A stretch of DNA of 64,000 nucleotides from Paraspadella gotoi (Eukaryota > Chaetognatha), in assembly GCA_051294375.1 (NCBI GenBank), contig CM119270.1, positions 16,799,904 to 16,863,903 on the forward strand, in the 5' to 3' direction. A program made the translations under genes and the position numbers. A model generated the notes under the pieces. That model saw only the letters and a program-made list of their open reading frames with translations. It had not been told where the DNA came from and made no database searches. Positions 11,597 to 29,300 of this stretch are shown here, piece after piece (position 1 is the stretch's first letter; every line of letters begins with the position of its first letter).

Positions 11597-12428
11597 CCCT
11601 CTAAAGATCTAAAGATCCGCATATAGCAGAAAAGGCTCTCCAACGGACACTTCATAAACTTGAAAGATGGTGCGAAATGTGGTTTTTAGATCTTTGTCCA
11701 GATAAATCTAACTGTCATAGTTATTACACGAAGTTTTAATCTTTTAACTTTTGCGTTAATTTAACATTATTTGGTAGAAAAATTCCAATGTGTGACAACG
11801 TAAAGTTTTTAGGGTGTATAATTGATAAAAAACTTACTTGGACATTTCACGTTAATGATTTATTTAAAAAAGCAAAATGTAAAATTCTTGCAATCAATAG
11901 ACTTTCGCGTTTGTAACTGGGAATAATTATCGTTTAGTTCATCAACTATTTCAAAGTCTTATAGTTTCTCTATTTTTATACTCATCTCCTTGTTTGCTGT
12001 CTGCTGGTAATTATCACTGGATGAAATTTGATCGCTTACAATTAAGAGCCATTCGTATTTTTCAAAATTTACCTAGTCATACTCCTACTGCTGCCACATT
12101 AGATGCCGCAGGCCAAATACCATTATCTGACTATGTTAAAAACTTTGCTGTACGGAGATTGAAAAGAATTATCCGAGGAAATCACCTATTTGACGATGCT
12201 ATTAATCATATTAATTCTAATACTATTCAGACAAACATTTCACCTATCGAAACGCTGTTGGGATGGATTATTTACAAAGGGAAAATACATGGATAAATTG
12301 TAAATTGGAAAGATTTCATGATGATGCCTAAATTCGTAGACTTAAATGTAATAAAGTAGCTTTTTATGGCCTATTGTTTTATTTTGTGCCTAAAGCCCCA
12401 TCTCAATAAATTCAAATTCAAAAAATTC
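11597..12428 (+). mobile_element. 5'-truncated LINE (Jockey-like RT C-terminus), right arm
   Basis: The plus strand encodes pieces typical of the region after the catalytic fingers of Jockey/CR1-type reverse transcriptases: LHKLERWCEMWFLDLCPDKSN, then VKFLGCIIDKKLTWTFHVND and LFKKAKCKILAINRLSR, then an intact 100-codon frame (11994-12296) with MKFDRLQLRAIRIFQNLP. Frameshifts separate these pieces, so the copy is dead. The 3' UTR runs to an A-rich end at about 12428 and both sides are GA/CT microsatellite. Catalytic motifs lie upstream and are missing. A noisy third copy lies at 56830-57235. Confidence 0.75.
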
Positions 12429-12429
12429 T

Positions 12430-12450
12430 CTCTCCTCTCTCTCTCTCTTC

Positions 12451-12487
<37 letters not shown>

Positions 12488-12890
12488 ATCTCTCTGTATC
12501 ATTTGCATATCATGGGAAATATGAGATCGATAGTCGATGAGAAAAAACAGGAACAAAAGGAAGAAACTGGATTTTATAGAAGATAATGGAAGGTGAGCCC
12601 CTTCCCGTCGGACACAGCTGGTAGAGAGCGAGAGAGTGAGAGAGAGAGAGCGAGTGAGAGATTCGGAATGATTCTAAAAATACCCATAAAATAATCGACG
12701 CATTAAATTTTAATTAACTATCAAATATATAAGAATATAGGAATGCGATTCACAAAATCAAATTTAATAATCTTTGAACAAATTAACTATGTAAGTAGTT
12801 AAATCTCGATTCTCCAATTAATTCCAGTTCTTTTCATAATAACATACATACACCTCTCGATGTCTTTCATCAAAATCTCCACCCACTTCC
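12430..12890. other. CT tract and 3' flank of the right-arm gene
   Basis: CT-rich microsatellite at about 12429-12490, then AT-rich sequence that holds the 3' UTR of the minus-strand coiled-coil gene. No further gene seen. Confidence 0.6.
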
Positions 12891-13815
12891 CTATAACCTC
12901 CCCCCATCCGCTTCAACCTTTGGCGACCCACCCTTCGAACTCCCCGTCGACTTGGGCAGAGTGTCGTCTTCCGCGCCGCTCTCAGCGCCGCTGCCGCTCC
13001 CGCCGCCGCCGCCCTTCCCCGCCCTCTCCCGCCAAACGCGGGCGGAGTCTTTGGCCATTTTTGCGACGAAGGCGGCGACGGAGGCGTCGAGGGAGAGGGT
13101 GTCGCTAGAGGCGTCGGAGGCGGCGTCATCGGCGTCCTCGCCCAAACCGCCCGTCCACGAGGAGGTCCGCCGATTTCGAGCTTCTTTGGTCGTTTTCGTC
13201 TCGGATTTGTTTTTGTTTTTGTTTTCGTTGAAGGAGGAGGAAGATGAATCCTCTTCCTCTTCATCGTTTTCGTCTGCGGGAAAAAAAGTCAACTCAATTA
13301 TCTTGACATCAACACAAACGGAATCATTTGATTTATTTTAATAAATAATTATAATAATAATAATAATAAATAAAATAGAAAATTCAAAATACAAACATTG
13401 GTTTTGACAGATAACCTGTACACAAATTTCTTTTTGTTACCTAAAGAATACTAAAAATAGAGTTGCGATAAGGTAATAAATACTAATTCTTATATTTAAT
13501 TAAAATACCAAATTATGTAAATGGCGGAAGAATATCGATGAGTTAATAATACGACTCAACTCACCCTCGTTTCCTTCTCTTCCTCTTCCGATCTCATTCG
13601 GCCACGCTTCTCCTCCTCCTCCTCCTTCCAACGCCCCGAGCCACCCCTGCTCGCCCCCCGACGACTCCAACTCCTTCATCCGACGCCTCAACTCTTTCGT
13701 CCGCCGCCCGAAGTCGGCGACGCGGGTGTCCGTCTTGTCGAGATCCTCCCGGACAGACTTCATCTCTTCGAGGCGGTGGCGGGTGTCGAGGGAAGAATCC
13801 TGAAGGAGGAATACG

Positions 13816-13862
<47 letters not shown>

Positions 13863-16831
13863 TAATCAATCAATCAACTCGCAAGCAAGGCCAGGTCTCC
13901 GACCTATAGCTGCAAATAAAGCCCCCGGGAGGTGTCCCGGAGAGCTTAGGAGGTGAGAGTGTATTGCAAGAACCGGGATGGAATAAGTTTTTATACGGTC
14001 CCCCAGCATTAAATTTACCCAATCAAAACTTTTTATCATTTATGATTATGTTCTGGGTTTTTTTATCTTCATCTTTTCTCCCGTTCGTAGTTAAATAAGT
14101 AAAACAATTGTTCCCGAATCAAGCAGTAAACTCGATTATGTAAAAAAGAAATATTAGCATTTATATAAAATTTTTCGATCAACTAAACAACAACGTGCAA
14201 ACAGGTGTTATGACATTCATAATTTCCGCACTTTCCCCAAAAAACGAGTAGTATATTTATTTTTAAACAATTCCCCACCAACTATTCCATTGCCCACAAC
14301 GCTCACAACCACAAGATTCGCCAACTCAACAACGTCATGAGAGACCCCACCACAAGGCTCCTTAGTGGTGGGACATCATGCGAAATAAAATCCTAACAAG
14401 ACTCCGTCGCCACAAGATTCCAGCTCCACATGACTCTACCCGCATAAAACTCAACCCCACAAGACTCCATCTCCACAAGCCTCCATCTCCACAAAACTCT
14501 TCCCACACAAAACTCCGCCTCCACAAGATTCCATCTCCACAGCCTCCATCTCACAAAAACTCTTCCCAACAAAACTCCGCCTCCACAAGATTCCATCTCC
14601 ACAAGCCTCCATCTCCACAAAACTCTTCCCCCACAAAACTCTACCTCCACAAGACTCCATCTCCACAAGCCTCCATCTCTACAAAACTCTTCCCCACAAA
14701 ACTCAACCCCCACAAGACTCCATCTCCACAAGCCTCCATCTCCGCATGACTCTCCCCCACAAAACTCACCCCACAAAACTCAACCCCCACAAGACCCACC
14801 CGCAAAGTCATCTCCATCTCCTCTTGTTTCGCTTCGATTTTCTTCTGTCGTTTGAGGACTTCGGTCACGTCGGACTCGACGTTAGAAATGTGGCGACGAA
14901 GACTGGAGAAATGAAGGGATGAATGAATGAATGAATGAATGAATGAATGAATGAATGAATGAATGAATGAATGAATGAAGAAATAGATGAATTAATGATT
15001 AAATGAGTTAATGAAAGAATCGAGTTAATGAATAAATTGGTAGACTAAATGAATGGATGGACGAATCGAAAGAAATCATTTAACCACAAGACATGAATGA
15101 ACGAAATTGTAAGATTAACTAATGTAGTAAACATATATAGTACTTTATTAATCGGTTGCCTGCCCAAAGTCAAGATGCAGGGAAGATACAGCAATATTGA
15201 ATGAAAGAATAATTTTTCTACAGTTTTGATCCGTTTCCTCACGTTTGCACGACAGTCCGGACGCCGGTCTTCTCTTCCTCCGCCTCCCGCCTCGCTGCCT
15301 CCACTCGCCGCTCGATGGCGCCTATTTTAGCGTCGACGACGCCGCCAGCCTCGGCGTCCAGCGCCGCCCTCTCCACGCGCGCCTCCAGCGACGCCATCTC
15401 ACGAGCGACGGCGTCGCGCATCGACGCCATCTTGGATTCGGTGGAGATGTCGACGCCGCGTTCGGCGAGGCGCGATTGGAGGGACTCCACCTGGTGATGG
15501 GGTTAAAAGTCGACGTTAAAAGTTTGAGAAGTTGTTGTATCCAGCTACAAAATTAATGGACAAACAGACAAACAAATATGCAAATTGACATCAAGCCAGC
15601 AATCAAATGCTTCATTGCCTCCAACCATCCGCAACGTTCCCCCTTAGACCACCTGCTTCTCCAGATGCGAGAGATTGGCCTCCTGGTTGGAGTACCTCGC
15701 CTCCATCTTCTCCAGCGCCGACCCCAGCAACGCGATCGTCTCGTTCTGATTCTCGATCTTCTCCATCATGGCGCCGATCATGGAGGGCGTCACTTCCGGT
15801 GGAGGGGAGGATGAAGAGGAGGGGAAGAGGCGGGACTCTGGGGGAACGAGTTGGTTATATAACTAATTAAAATATTCATTTTCAAGATTAAATTTAGTAT
15901 TTTTCATTTCAAACTATTTAATTAAAATATCATAGGTTTTTTTTAAAAGATTTAACTCTCTAATTTTAACTTACTTTTAAAAATAAAAATATAAATTAGT
16001 ATAATTATAAATTATATAAGTTAGTATAATTAGTATAATTATCAATTATATAAATTAGTATAATTAGTATAAATTAGTTCATAAATTCTTTACAATCCAT
16101 CGGCGTTTCGATCCTTTTAACTTCTCCCCCATATTCATTTTATCCCACTCAACTGTTTCCCTCCAAACTGAACCGGACTTTTCCGTCCTTCTTTTCCGGC
16201 CGCCGATTGTCCGGATCGATCGTCTCCGCGCCGAAAAAACTTTCCCTTCTCGCGGCGCCCTTTTGGCCGCTCCTGTTTCCGGGGACGCCGCTCCTGGAAC
16301 CGAAAACGGAACTCTTGGCGCCGCGCGGGGATTTGGGGCGCTCCCAAGCGCGATCGGAGGAAGGGCGTTTGGCGGCGTGGGAAAGAAAATGGGCGGAGTA
16401 AGACTTTGCGGTGGATGGGCGTGGGCGGGATGAAGGGGCGGAGGGGACTGTGGAGGTAAATAGGGTAAAGCGGGAAATAGAAGGTTATGTTTAAAAAATT
16501 ATTTAAAAAATATTAATTAAAAGATGTTAAAAAAGAAGAATTTTACTAAATAAATTTTTTTTAAAAAAACACAAATATACAAAATCGGAACTTCTGTTCG
16601 GTAACCAATTTTTTTGTATCCATCTTCAACGACATCGTCATCATCATCGTCATCATCATCATCATCTCCCAACCCTCCCTCACCTCTTCCCCCGCGTCCC
16701 AAAGCCTTCGTCGCTCCCAACTTGAGTCTGACTCTTTGAAGAGAGTCCTCTGTGTCTCTGACGATTTCTTCCAGCGACGACGCTGGACGAGCATCTCGAC
16801 TCAACGAAGAATCCATGAAGATGTCGTTCAT
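12891..16831 (-). CDS. Seven-exon coiled-coil protein, intact copy (right arm)
   Basis: Exons on the minus strand: 16831-16684, 16447-16154, 15792-15653, 15490-15243, 14902-14800, 13799-13565 and 13273-12891. All introns are GT-AG and the phases agree, giving 1551 nt, or 516 aa plus a TAG stop. Residues 1-50 start MNDIFMDSSLSRDARPASSL. Residues 50-147 are basic and Ser/Pro-rich, ending near KVRFSLEGN. About 150-370 form long heptad-rich coiled coil (for example MMEKIENQNETIALLGSALE). The tail is acidic, Ser-rich and Gly-rich. There is no signal peptide or membrane segment. Such coiled coils often occur in cytoskeletal or centrosomal scaffolds, but I do not recognise the family. The exon 2 donor (ACA then GTTGAG) is weak. 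Introns hold microsatellites. Confidence 0.82.
14350..14799 (-). repeat. GTGGAGATGG-type minisatellite in intron 5, right arm
   Basis: Same irregular G/T-rich array as at 7911-8450, in the opposite orientation, but about 100 bp shorter and with a different order of units. The two arms therefore differ in repeat number. Confidence 0.85.
14918..14978. repeat. (TGAA)n microsatellite, right arm
   Basis: Tandem GAATGAAT repeats in intron 4, mirror of the TTCA array in the left arm. Confidence 0.9.
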
Positions 16832-16844
16832 TTTTCGAGGCTGT

Positions 16845-16915
16845 GATTGGCTATGGTTTGTAGCACTGATTGGCTGACTCTGGTAGCGCCGATTGGCTGT
16901 CGCCTATTGGCTCAG
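16845..16915 (-). promoter_or_regulatory. Cluster of four CCAAT boxes upstream of the coiled-coil gene
   Basis: Four copies of ATTGGCT (CCAAT on the minus strand) lie within about 60 bp: near 16849, 16869, 16891 and 16904. They sit directly upstream of the ATG at 16831. CCAAT boxes in series are classic NF-Y sites in promoters of housekeeping and cell-cycle genes. No TATA box is obvious. Confidence 0.65.
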
Positions 16916-17026
16916 GGAGTATTATGCCGGTTTTCCAGGATTCACAAATGTCGAATTGGAATATTTATCACTGTGAGTTTGGATCTTTTTGATTCCAAGT
17001 GTGACGCTTCCACTGGGGAGATTTAA

Positions 17027-17248
17027 CTACCACGATTCCCCTGCTTTCCGAAAAACCAAAATCGAAATTTTTGTGGCAAAAAGAAGAATCTAAAAAAGCT
17101 TTTCGTGGAAAACAAAGATTTTAAACGAATCGACATCAATGTAACGCGAATATTCGGCAAGAAAGCGCTGGAGCAATCCAGCAAGTATTGCGAGAAACTC
17201 TTTCCCGTTCAATGGTGCGACAAAAAAAAACACGAAAAGTTGCAATAG
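17027..17248 (+). CDS. Possible terminal exon, plus strand
   Basis: A frame without an ATG stays open from 17027 to a TAG at 17246-17248 (73 codons). The text is protein-like: NLKKLFVENKDFKRIDINVT, then RIFGKKALEQSSKYCEKLFP and VQWCDKKKHEKLQ. It lies about 130 bp from the CCAAT cluster of the minus-strand gene, outside the inverted repeat. It could be a 3' exon of an unseen gene or a decayed fragment. I recognise no family. Confidence 0.25.
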   Translation, partial: LPRFPCFPKNQNRNFCGKKKNLKKLFVENKDFKRIDINVTRIFGKKALEQSSKYCEKLFPVQWCDKKKHEKLQ

Positions 17249-17467
17249 ATCGCGAATGAAAATACTAAATAATAAGTTGTGACAAAAAGTGCCAAGCGGA
17301 ATAAGTAAGGACGAATTAAAATTTAAAAAAAAAAAAAATAAAAATAGATCGTTGCCGAGAACGAAATGCGCGGATTTCCGACAGAGGAGTTAGTTTCCAT
17401 CTCCTTACCCTTTTCCAAGAATTCCTTACTCGAACTCGCCCTCCAAAAACTATTCTTTTCCCTTCGT

Positions 17468-24066
<6,599 letters not shown>

Positions 24067-24685
24067 TATTTAAACGTGAAATTATTGTACTTATTGTACT
24101 CTTATTTGCAGATGTGAGATTTTGTGTGGGTTTATGTTACGTTGACAGAGAGGGCTTTTCTTAGAAAAATATTTGATGTGTTTCTAATTTGAGTAAATTT
24201 AGTCATTTTCGTGTTTAAACGTATTATGCTTGCATGAACAGATTTTATTAATAAAACGCCTTTCGAAGCTGTTTCTTTCGCTTTCCCGTTACTAAGCAAC
24301 TATCCTTTCCACTTTCCAGTTTAAAGTTGGAAACAAAAGTTTCGATCGACGATTAACCAAGAGCGACCTCTTAAGAGCGGTTAGTTAGCCAATTTCTCGC
24401 TTATCTAACAAAAGACTAACAGGTATAATCCAAATGCTTTATCTTAAATAAATTGGTTAATATGTAATTCTATAAATTAACAATCAAGCTTTATTTAGCC
24501 AATGCGAGGTGTCATTTGGGAAAAATGTGGGATTATTAGCAATACAAATATTTAGAAGAAGGTGCATGTGTTAAATTAAAACACCATTTTTGTTTTCAAG
24601 CAGTATTAATGCATTAGAAAGCTACACGTAGACATTTACAACCAAATCACGATACGATATATAGTATTATATACTATTTTCGCTT
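24067..24685. promoter_or_regulatory. SANBR upstream region
   Basis: About 620 bp between the stop of the small KEN-motif gene and the SANBR ATG, both on the minus strand. It must hold the SANBR promoter and 5' UTR, and the 3' UTR of the small gene. CCAAT appears at about 24500 on the plus strand. No TATA box or further exon was seen. Confidence 0.35.
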
Positions 24686-25680
24686 TTATTTACTGTTTGT
24701 TCTTCTGTTTCCTTCGTCGCTTCTTTGCTTCCGCGGCGACGACGACGACGACGACGACGGGCGCGACGATGATCGCGACGACGGGCGCGACGACGACGCC
24801 GTCGTCCCGTAGGCTTTTTCCATGAGGTAGATGTAGTCGACGGTCCGCTTGGTCTTTTTGCTGGCGCTTTTCGGGGGGTTGGAGTTTTCTAGAAAGATTA
24901 AAGCTAAATATTAAGAAATTTGTGAATTAGTAAAAAAAAAAAAGACGAAATTAAAAAATTAAGACAGTCTCCAGCTCAAAAGTAATTATAGAGAATTTTT
25001 ACATTAACTTTCACAGACCGTAAAATGAAAACAATTTTTTGAGTGAACAATAATGATAAACAAGTTTGAGCAAATAACGACGGATCTGCACGATGGTATT
25101 AAGCGGTAAGCAGCGAATCAGATGATAAGTTATGATTAATTATGCAATTTCTTTTTTATTTAATACAAATAAGCAACAAAATTTGTAACTTTATTGTTAT
25201 AGTCGTTATGGTTTTTATAGGAGTTGTGATGGTTTTTGTGGTTAAAGTGATTATTATCATTGTAGTGGTTGTTGCAACATGCAATTACTTTTCATATTTA
25301 AAGGGAAAAACGGGCAAATTAAATAGTTTAACATAGCGTAAATTTTTTTTTCCACTTTAACTAATTTCCACTCCAGCGAAACCTAATTTCCAGCTCAATA
25401 ACACAATTCTTTCCCCACACACAAAATTTTTTAGTCAATCGCCCAATCCTCGCATATTTGGTGTTCAAAGGTGGGACGGACAGAAACACGGACGGACAGA
25501 CATCGATCTTTGCCTAATTCCTCATACTTGTATCTTCTGAAATGTGATTTACCGACAAGATTGTTGGGTAAAACCGACGGACCGACAGAGTGAATTGTAG
25601 TAACTAAAAATCCGGAAAATTTAACCTTTTTTCGCTGATTCGATCGGAGACGAAATGTTCTCTTTCGATTTAGACGTCAT
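24686..25680 (-). CDS. Two-exon 85-aa basic, Ser-rich protein with two KEN motifs
   Basis: Exon 1 is 25680-25626 and exon 2 is 24888-24686, joined by a 737-bp GT-AG intron in phase 1 (258 nt, 85 aa, TAA stop). The protein starts MTSKSKENISSPIE and has a second KEN created across the splice junction (residues 18-20). A basic stretch KSASKKTKRT leads to the most family-like part, TVDYIYLMEKAYG (34-46). The second half is Ser/Arg-rich from an ACG/TCG trinucleotide repeat (24727-24800). KEN boxes are recognition sites for the APC/C ubiquitin ligase in mitotic regulators, so a cell-cycle role is possible but is inference from a three-residue motif. There is no membrane segment or signal peptide. 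I do not recognise the family. It lies head to tail with SANBR. Confidence 0.65.
25360..25450 (+). repeat. Dispersed repeat fragment (GCTCAATAACACAATT family)
   Basis: AGCTCAATAACACAATTC and CACACACAAAATTTTTTA match the paired repeats at 40456-40545 and 40711-40801. It lies in the intron of the KEN-motif gene. Confidence 0.6.
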
Positions 25681-26535
25681 TCTCCTTCGTTCGTTTGTTT
25701 TTAACTTTCTAATTTTGAGGATATAAATGTAAAATCACTTTTTAAAAAGTCTTTAACATTAAAATGGAAATTACCTTCAAGGAATAAGCGCTACCAACTA
25801 ATTAGGTGGAAACAATAAAATGTAAAAAAAAACAAAAAACATTTTTCCCCCAAGATTGTTTTGGAGTTTTAACACGCTTAGTTGTATAAATTTTAGAAAG
25901 AACTTGTTTTATTTGTCCTTTATTTATTACCTTGAATGACGCACGAAAACGAAACGTAATCTCGGACTAAAGTTATCTACTGTACCGACGCCGCATGTCA
26001 TCGAGTATCATTTAACTCTTTGTTTCATGAAAGAAATTGTGTCAAAAAACCCGAAATGATTTCGTGTCATTGTTGGGGAGAAAAAGCTTCGTCATTAGAA
26101 GACGTTCATAAAAAGTTAACGAGGATAATGTTGGGATGTTTGACTCATCTGACTATATTAAAAAAACTCACCAAACGAATTAATATAATCTGTATTTGTG
26201 AAATATTCCATTATAATATTTTTCTGAGAGAAAAAAAAACTTAGTTTATGATTTGCAAGAACGGATAAAGCAGAAGAGGTTTTCATGATTGCTAAGTTTC
26301 ATCTCTTACATATCAGGAAACTAGGCCCACCTATGCTGTTATATTGTTTTCCAATGAAAAGCAATTTGTGTTATTTCAGGCAACTAAAACAAAAGAAGAA
26401 AAAGAAGAAAAAGATGTTTGAACGAAGGGAGAGCCTCGATCCAAACAAAAGACAACAATGTTGTTGACGGAATTGTAACGTTTGGCAGAACAGTCCTCTC
26501 AACCTAATGGTGTGATCGATCCAGGTGTGGCTGGC
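25681..26535. other. Upstream region of the KEN-motif gene, no gene recognised
   Basis: AT-rich sequence. A 74-codon plus-strand frame at 26020-26244 (CHCWGEKASSLEDVHKKL) has no known match to me and no clear splice context. The stretch before the gap, 26482-26535, stays open into the N run. Confidence 0.4.
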
Positions 26536-27468
26536 NNNNNNNNNNNNNNNNNNNNNNNNNNNNNNNNNNNNNNNNNNNNNNNNNNNNNNNNNNNNNNNNN
26601 NNNNNNNNNNNNNNNNNNNNNNNNNNNNNNNNNNNNNNNNNNNNNNNNNNNNNNNNNNNNNNNNNNNNNNNNNNNNNNNNNNNNNNNNNNNNNNNNNNNN
26701 NNNNNNNNNNNNNNNNNNNNNNNNNNNNNNNNNNNNNNNNNNNNNNNNNNNNNNNNNNNNNNNNNNNNNNNNNNNNNNNNNNNNNNNNNNNNNNNNNNNN
26801 NNNNNNNNNNNNNNNNNNNNNNNNNNNNNNNNNNNNNNNNNNNNNNNNNNNNNNNNNNNNNNNNNNNNNNNNNNNNNNNNNNNNNNNNNNNNNNNNNNNN
26901 NNNNNNNNNNNNNNNNNNNNNNNNNNNNNNNNNNNNNNNNNNNNNNNNNNNNNNNNNNNNNNNNNNNNNNNNNNNNNNNNNNNNNNNNNNNNNNNNNNNN
27001 NNNNNNNNNNNNNNNNNNNNNNNNNNNNNNNNNNNNNNNNNNNNNNNNNNNNNNNNNNNNNNNNNNNNNNNNNNNNNNNNNNNNNNNNNNNNNNNNNNNN
27101 NNNNNNNNNNNNNNNNNNNNNNNNNNNNNNNNNNNNNNNNNNNNNNNNNNNNNNNNNNNNNNNNNNNNNNNNNNNNNNNNNNNNNNNNNNNNNNNNNNNN
27201 NNNNNNNNNNNNNNNNNNNNNNNNNNNNNNNNNNNNNNNNNNNNNNNNNNNNNNNNNNNNNNNNNNNNNNNNNNNNNNNNNNNNNNNNNNNNNNNNNNNN
27301 NNNNNNNNNNNNNNNNNNNNNNNNNNNNNNNNNNNNNNNNNNNNNNNNNNNNNNNNNNNNNNNNNNNNNNNNNNNNNNNNNNNNNNNNNNNNNNNNNNNN
27401 NNNNNNNNNNNNNNNNNNNNNNNNNNNNNNNNNNNNNNNNNNNNNNNNNNNNNNNNNNNNNNNNNNNN
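26536..27468. other. Assembly gap, 933 N
   Basis: Unread bases. Frames crossing it are meaningless. Confidence 0.95.
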
Positions 27469-27790
27469 TTAATATTCGGACGCATCATCTCTTAAAAACC
27501 AAATCAGTTTACTTTCCTTTTATCTAATAAATATATATATATATATAAATAATGTCAACTATGCCTGGCCATCAGTGATATGTTTTTGTAAAGACTTTTT
27601 GATTTTAAAACTTAATGAAATTTTAGGTAAGCCTGAGTTAACACTTACTTTTAGTTCATATTGTTAAATGAGAGTTAGCGAAACCGCCGCCGTAATTCTA
27701 TGACCTTAATTAGTCTTTATATTAAATAATATTTCACTATAGTCATAGGAACATATAGTTACTATTTTGGCATTTCCGGGTGGAACCAGA

Positions 27791-28307
27791 NNNNNNNNNN
27801 NNNNNNNNNNNNNNNNNNNNNNNNNNNNNNNNNNNNNNNNNNNNNNNNNNNNNNNNNNNNNNNNNNNNNNNNNNNNNNNNNNNNNNNNNNNNNNNNNNNN
27901 NNNNNNNNNNNNNNNNNNNNNNNNNNNNNNNNNNNNNNNNNNNNNNNNNNNNNNNNNNNNNNNNNNNNNNNNNNNNNNNNNNNNNNNNNNNNNNNNNNNN
28001 NNNNNNNNNNNNNNNNNNNNNNNNNNNNNNNNNNNNNNNNNNNNNNNNNNNNNNNNNNNNNNNNNNNNNNNNNNNNNNNNNNNNNNNNNNNNNNNNNNNN
28101 NNNNNNNNNNNNNNNNNNNNNNNNNNNNNNNNNNNNNNNNNNNNNNNNNNNNNNNNNNNNNNNNNNNNNNNNNNNNNNNNNNNNNNNNNNNNNNNNNNNN
28201 NNNNNNNNNNNNNNNNNNNNNNNNNNNNNNNNNNNNNNNNNNNNNNNNNNNNNNNNNNNNNNNNNNNNNNNNNNNNNNNNNNNNNNNNNNNNNNNNNNNN
28301 NNNNNNN
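27791..28307. other. Assembly gap, 517 N
   Basis: Unread bases; the right edge is GC-rich (CCCGCCCGCCCCC), which may explain the gap. Confidence 0.95.
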
Positions 28308-28440
28308 CCCGCCCGCCCCCGCCGAGACCATGAGATAGGAAAAAAGAGAGAGAGAAAAGCGAGAGATAGAAATCGAAAAATATACATCAGCGGAAAATTA
28401 ATAAGAACGAGTGTCTTTAGTTACGTAATGCGGGACGTAT

Positions 28441-28575
28441 GAATATGCGACTTCACGAATCCGGTTCTCGCTTGTGATTGGCCGACTTCGTAACGTTCCC
28501 TCACCCGATTGGCCTTCGGAACCGAGGCCATCGGAGAGGAACGGAAAGAGGCGAGTCGAGGTGAGTAGAGGTGAG
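28441..28575 (+). promoter_or_regulatory. Promoter-like region with two inverted CCAAT boxes and tandem donors
   Basis: GTGATTGGCC and CCGATTGGCC lie about 30 bp apart, followed within 60 bp by GAGGTGAGTAGAGGTGAGTT, two overlapping consensus splice donors. This resembles a promoter with a non-coding first exon on the plus strand. No downstream coding exon was firmly linked. Confidence 0.4.
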
Positions 28576-29162
28576 TTTAGGGTCGAAACGCTTCGGCGAT
28601 CGGGGCCAACATCAAACGGTGGTTGGAATTGCGGGTCAACCGTCACCGTCATCATCATCACCACGAACGGGATTTTATGGTCAAAAGCGGACGAAGGACG
28701 AGAGATGGAGAGAAAGTGTGAAAAGGGAGGGAAGAGAAGGAAGAGAAGGAAGGAAATGGGAAAGATAAAGGAAGATGAAGATGAACTATTTTAAAAATTG
28801 TTTAAATACTAAAATAAAGAACTATTTATTACAGACGCGGATCCGATTTTTTAAATAGTGCATTTAACATAATTCTCGTTATAGAACATAGCCTGGCGAT
28901 TGATTTGATTTGATTGATTGCTTTGATTGCAAAAAAAAAAAGCTTCCGGAAATCGGGGCCGAGTCGCGCTGTTTGCTTCGCCGATTTTCGATCCGATATC
29001 GCCGTCCCATTACCGTCACTTTTTTTCACCGTTTTGTGACCTTTTTGTGCTCCGATCCGACTCTTTTCTAACCCCGATTCTCGATCCCGTGACCCGTTTA
29101 TCCGTTGACCTCTGGCGACGATGCGCAGGACTGGCACGACGGACGCGAGAGCCACACTCTCT

Positions 29163-29198
<36 letters not shown>

Positions 29199-29221
29199 CT
29201 CTCTTCTCTCTCCTCTTTTCG

Positions 29222-29255
<34 letters not shown>

Positions 29256-29266
29256 CTCTCTCTTCT

Positions 29267-29300
<34 letters not shown>

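Larger units (their letters stand above)
5727..16887. repeat. Giant inverted repeat around a 25-N gap
   Basis: The left arm (about 5727-11297) is the reverse complement of the right arm (11441 to about 16887). Matching landmarks pair in mirror order: the seven exons of the coiled-coil gene, the TTCA/TGAA microsatellite, the GTGGAGATGG minisatellite, the truncated LINE and the GA tracts. About 120 bp of single-copy sequence (11298-11415) and 25 N form the centre. The arms are highly similar but differ by many one-base indels, by repeat length and by some substitutions. This is either a real palindrome with two gene copies or two haplotypes joined head to head by the assembler. The central gap and indel pattern favour the second. 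Confidence 0.9.

Noticed and set aside
24067-25680. Operon (trans-spliced pair) of the KEN-motif gene and SANBR
   Set aside because: The gap of about 620 bp is longer than usual intercistronic distances, and no spliced-leader acceptor stands out before the SANBR ATG.
26482-27495. Frames of 315-337 codons across 26.5-27.5 kb (and similar ones at 27743-28442, 40382-41261, 46408-46950)
   Set aside because: They are open only because they cross N runs; hardly any real codons support them.
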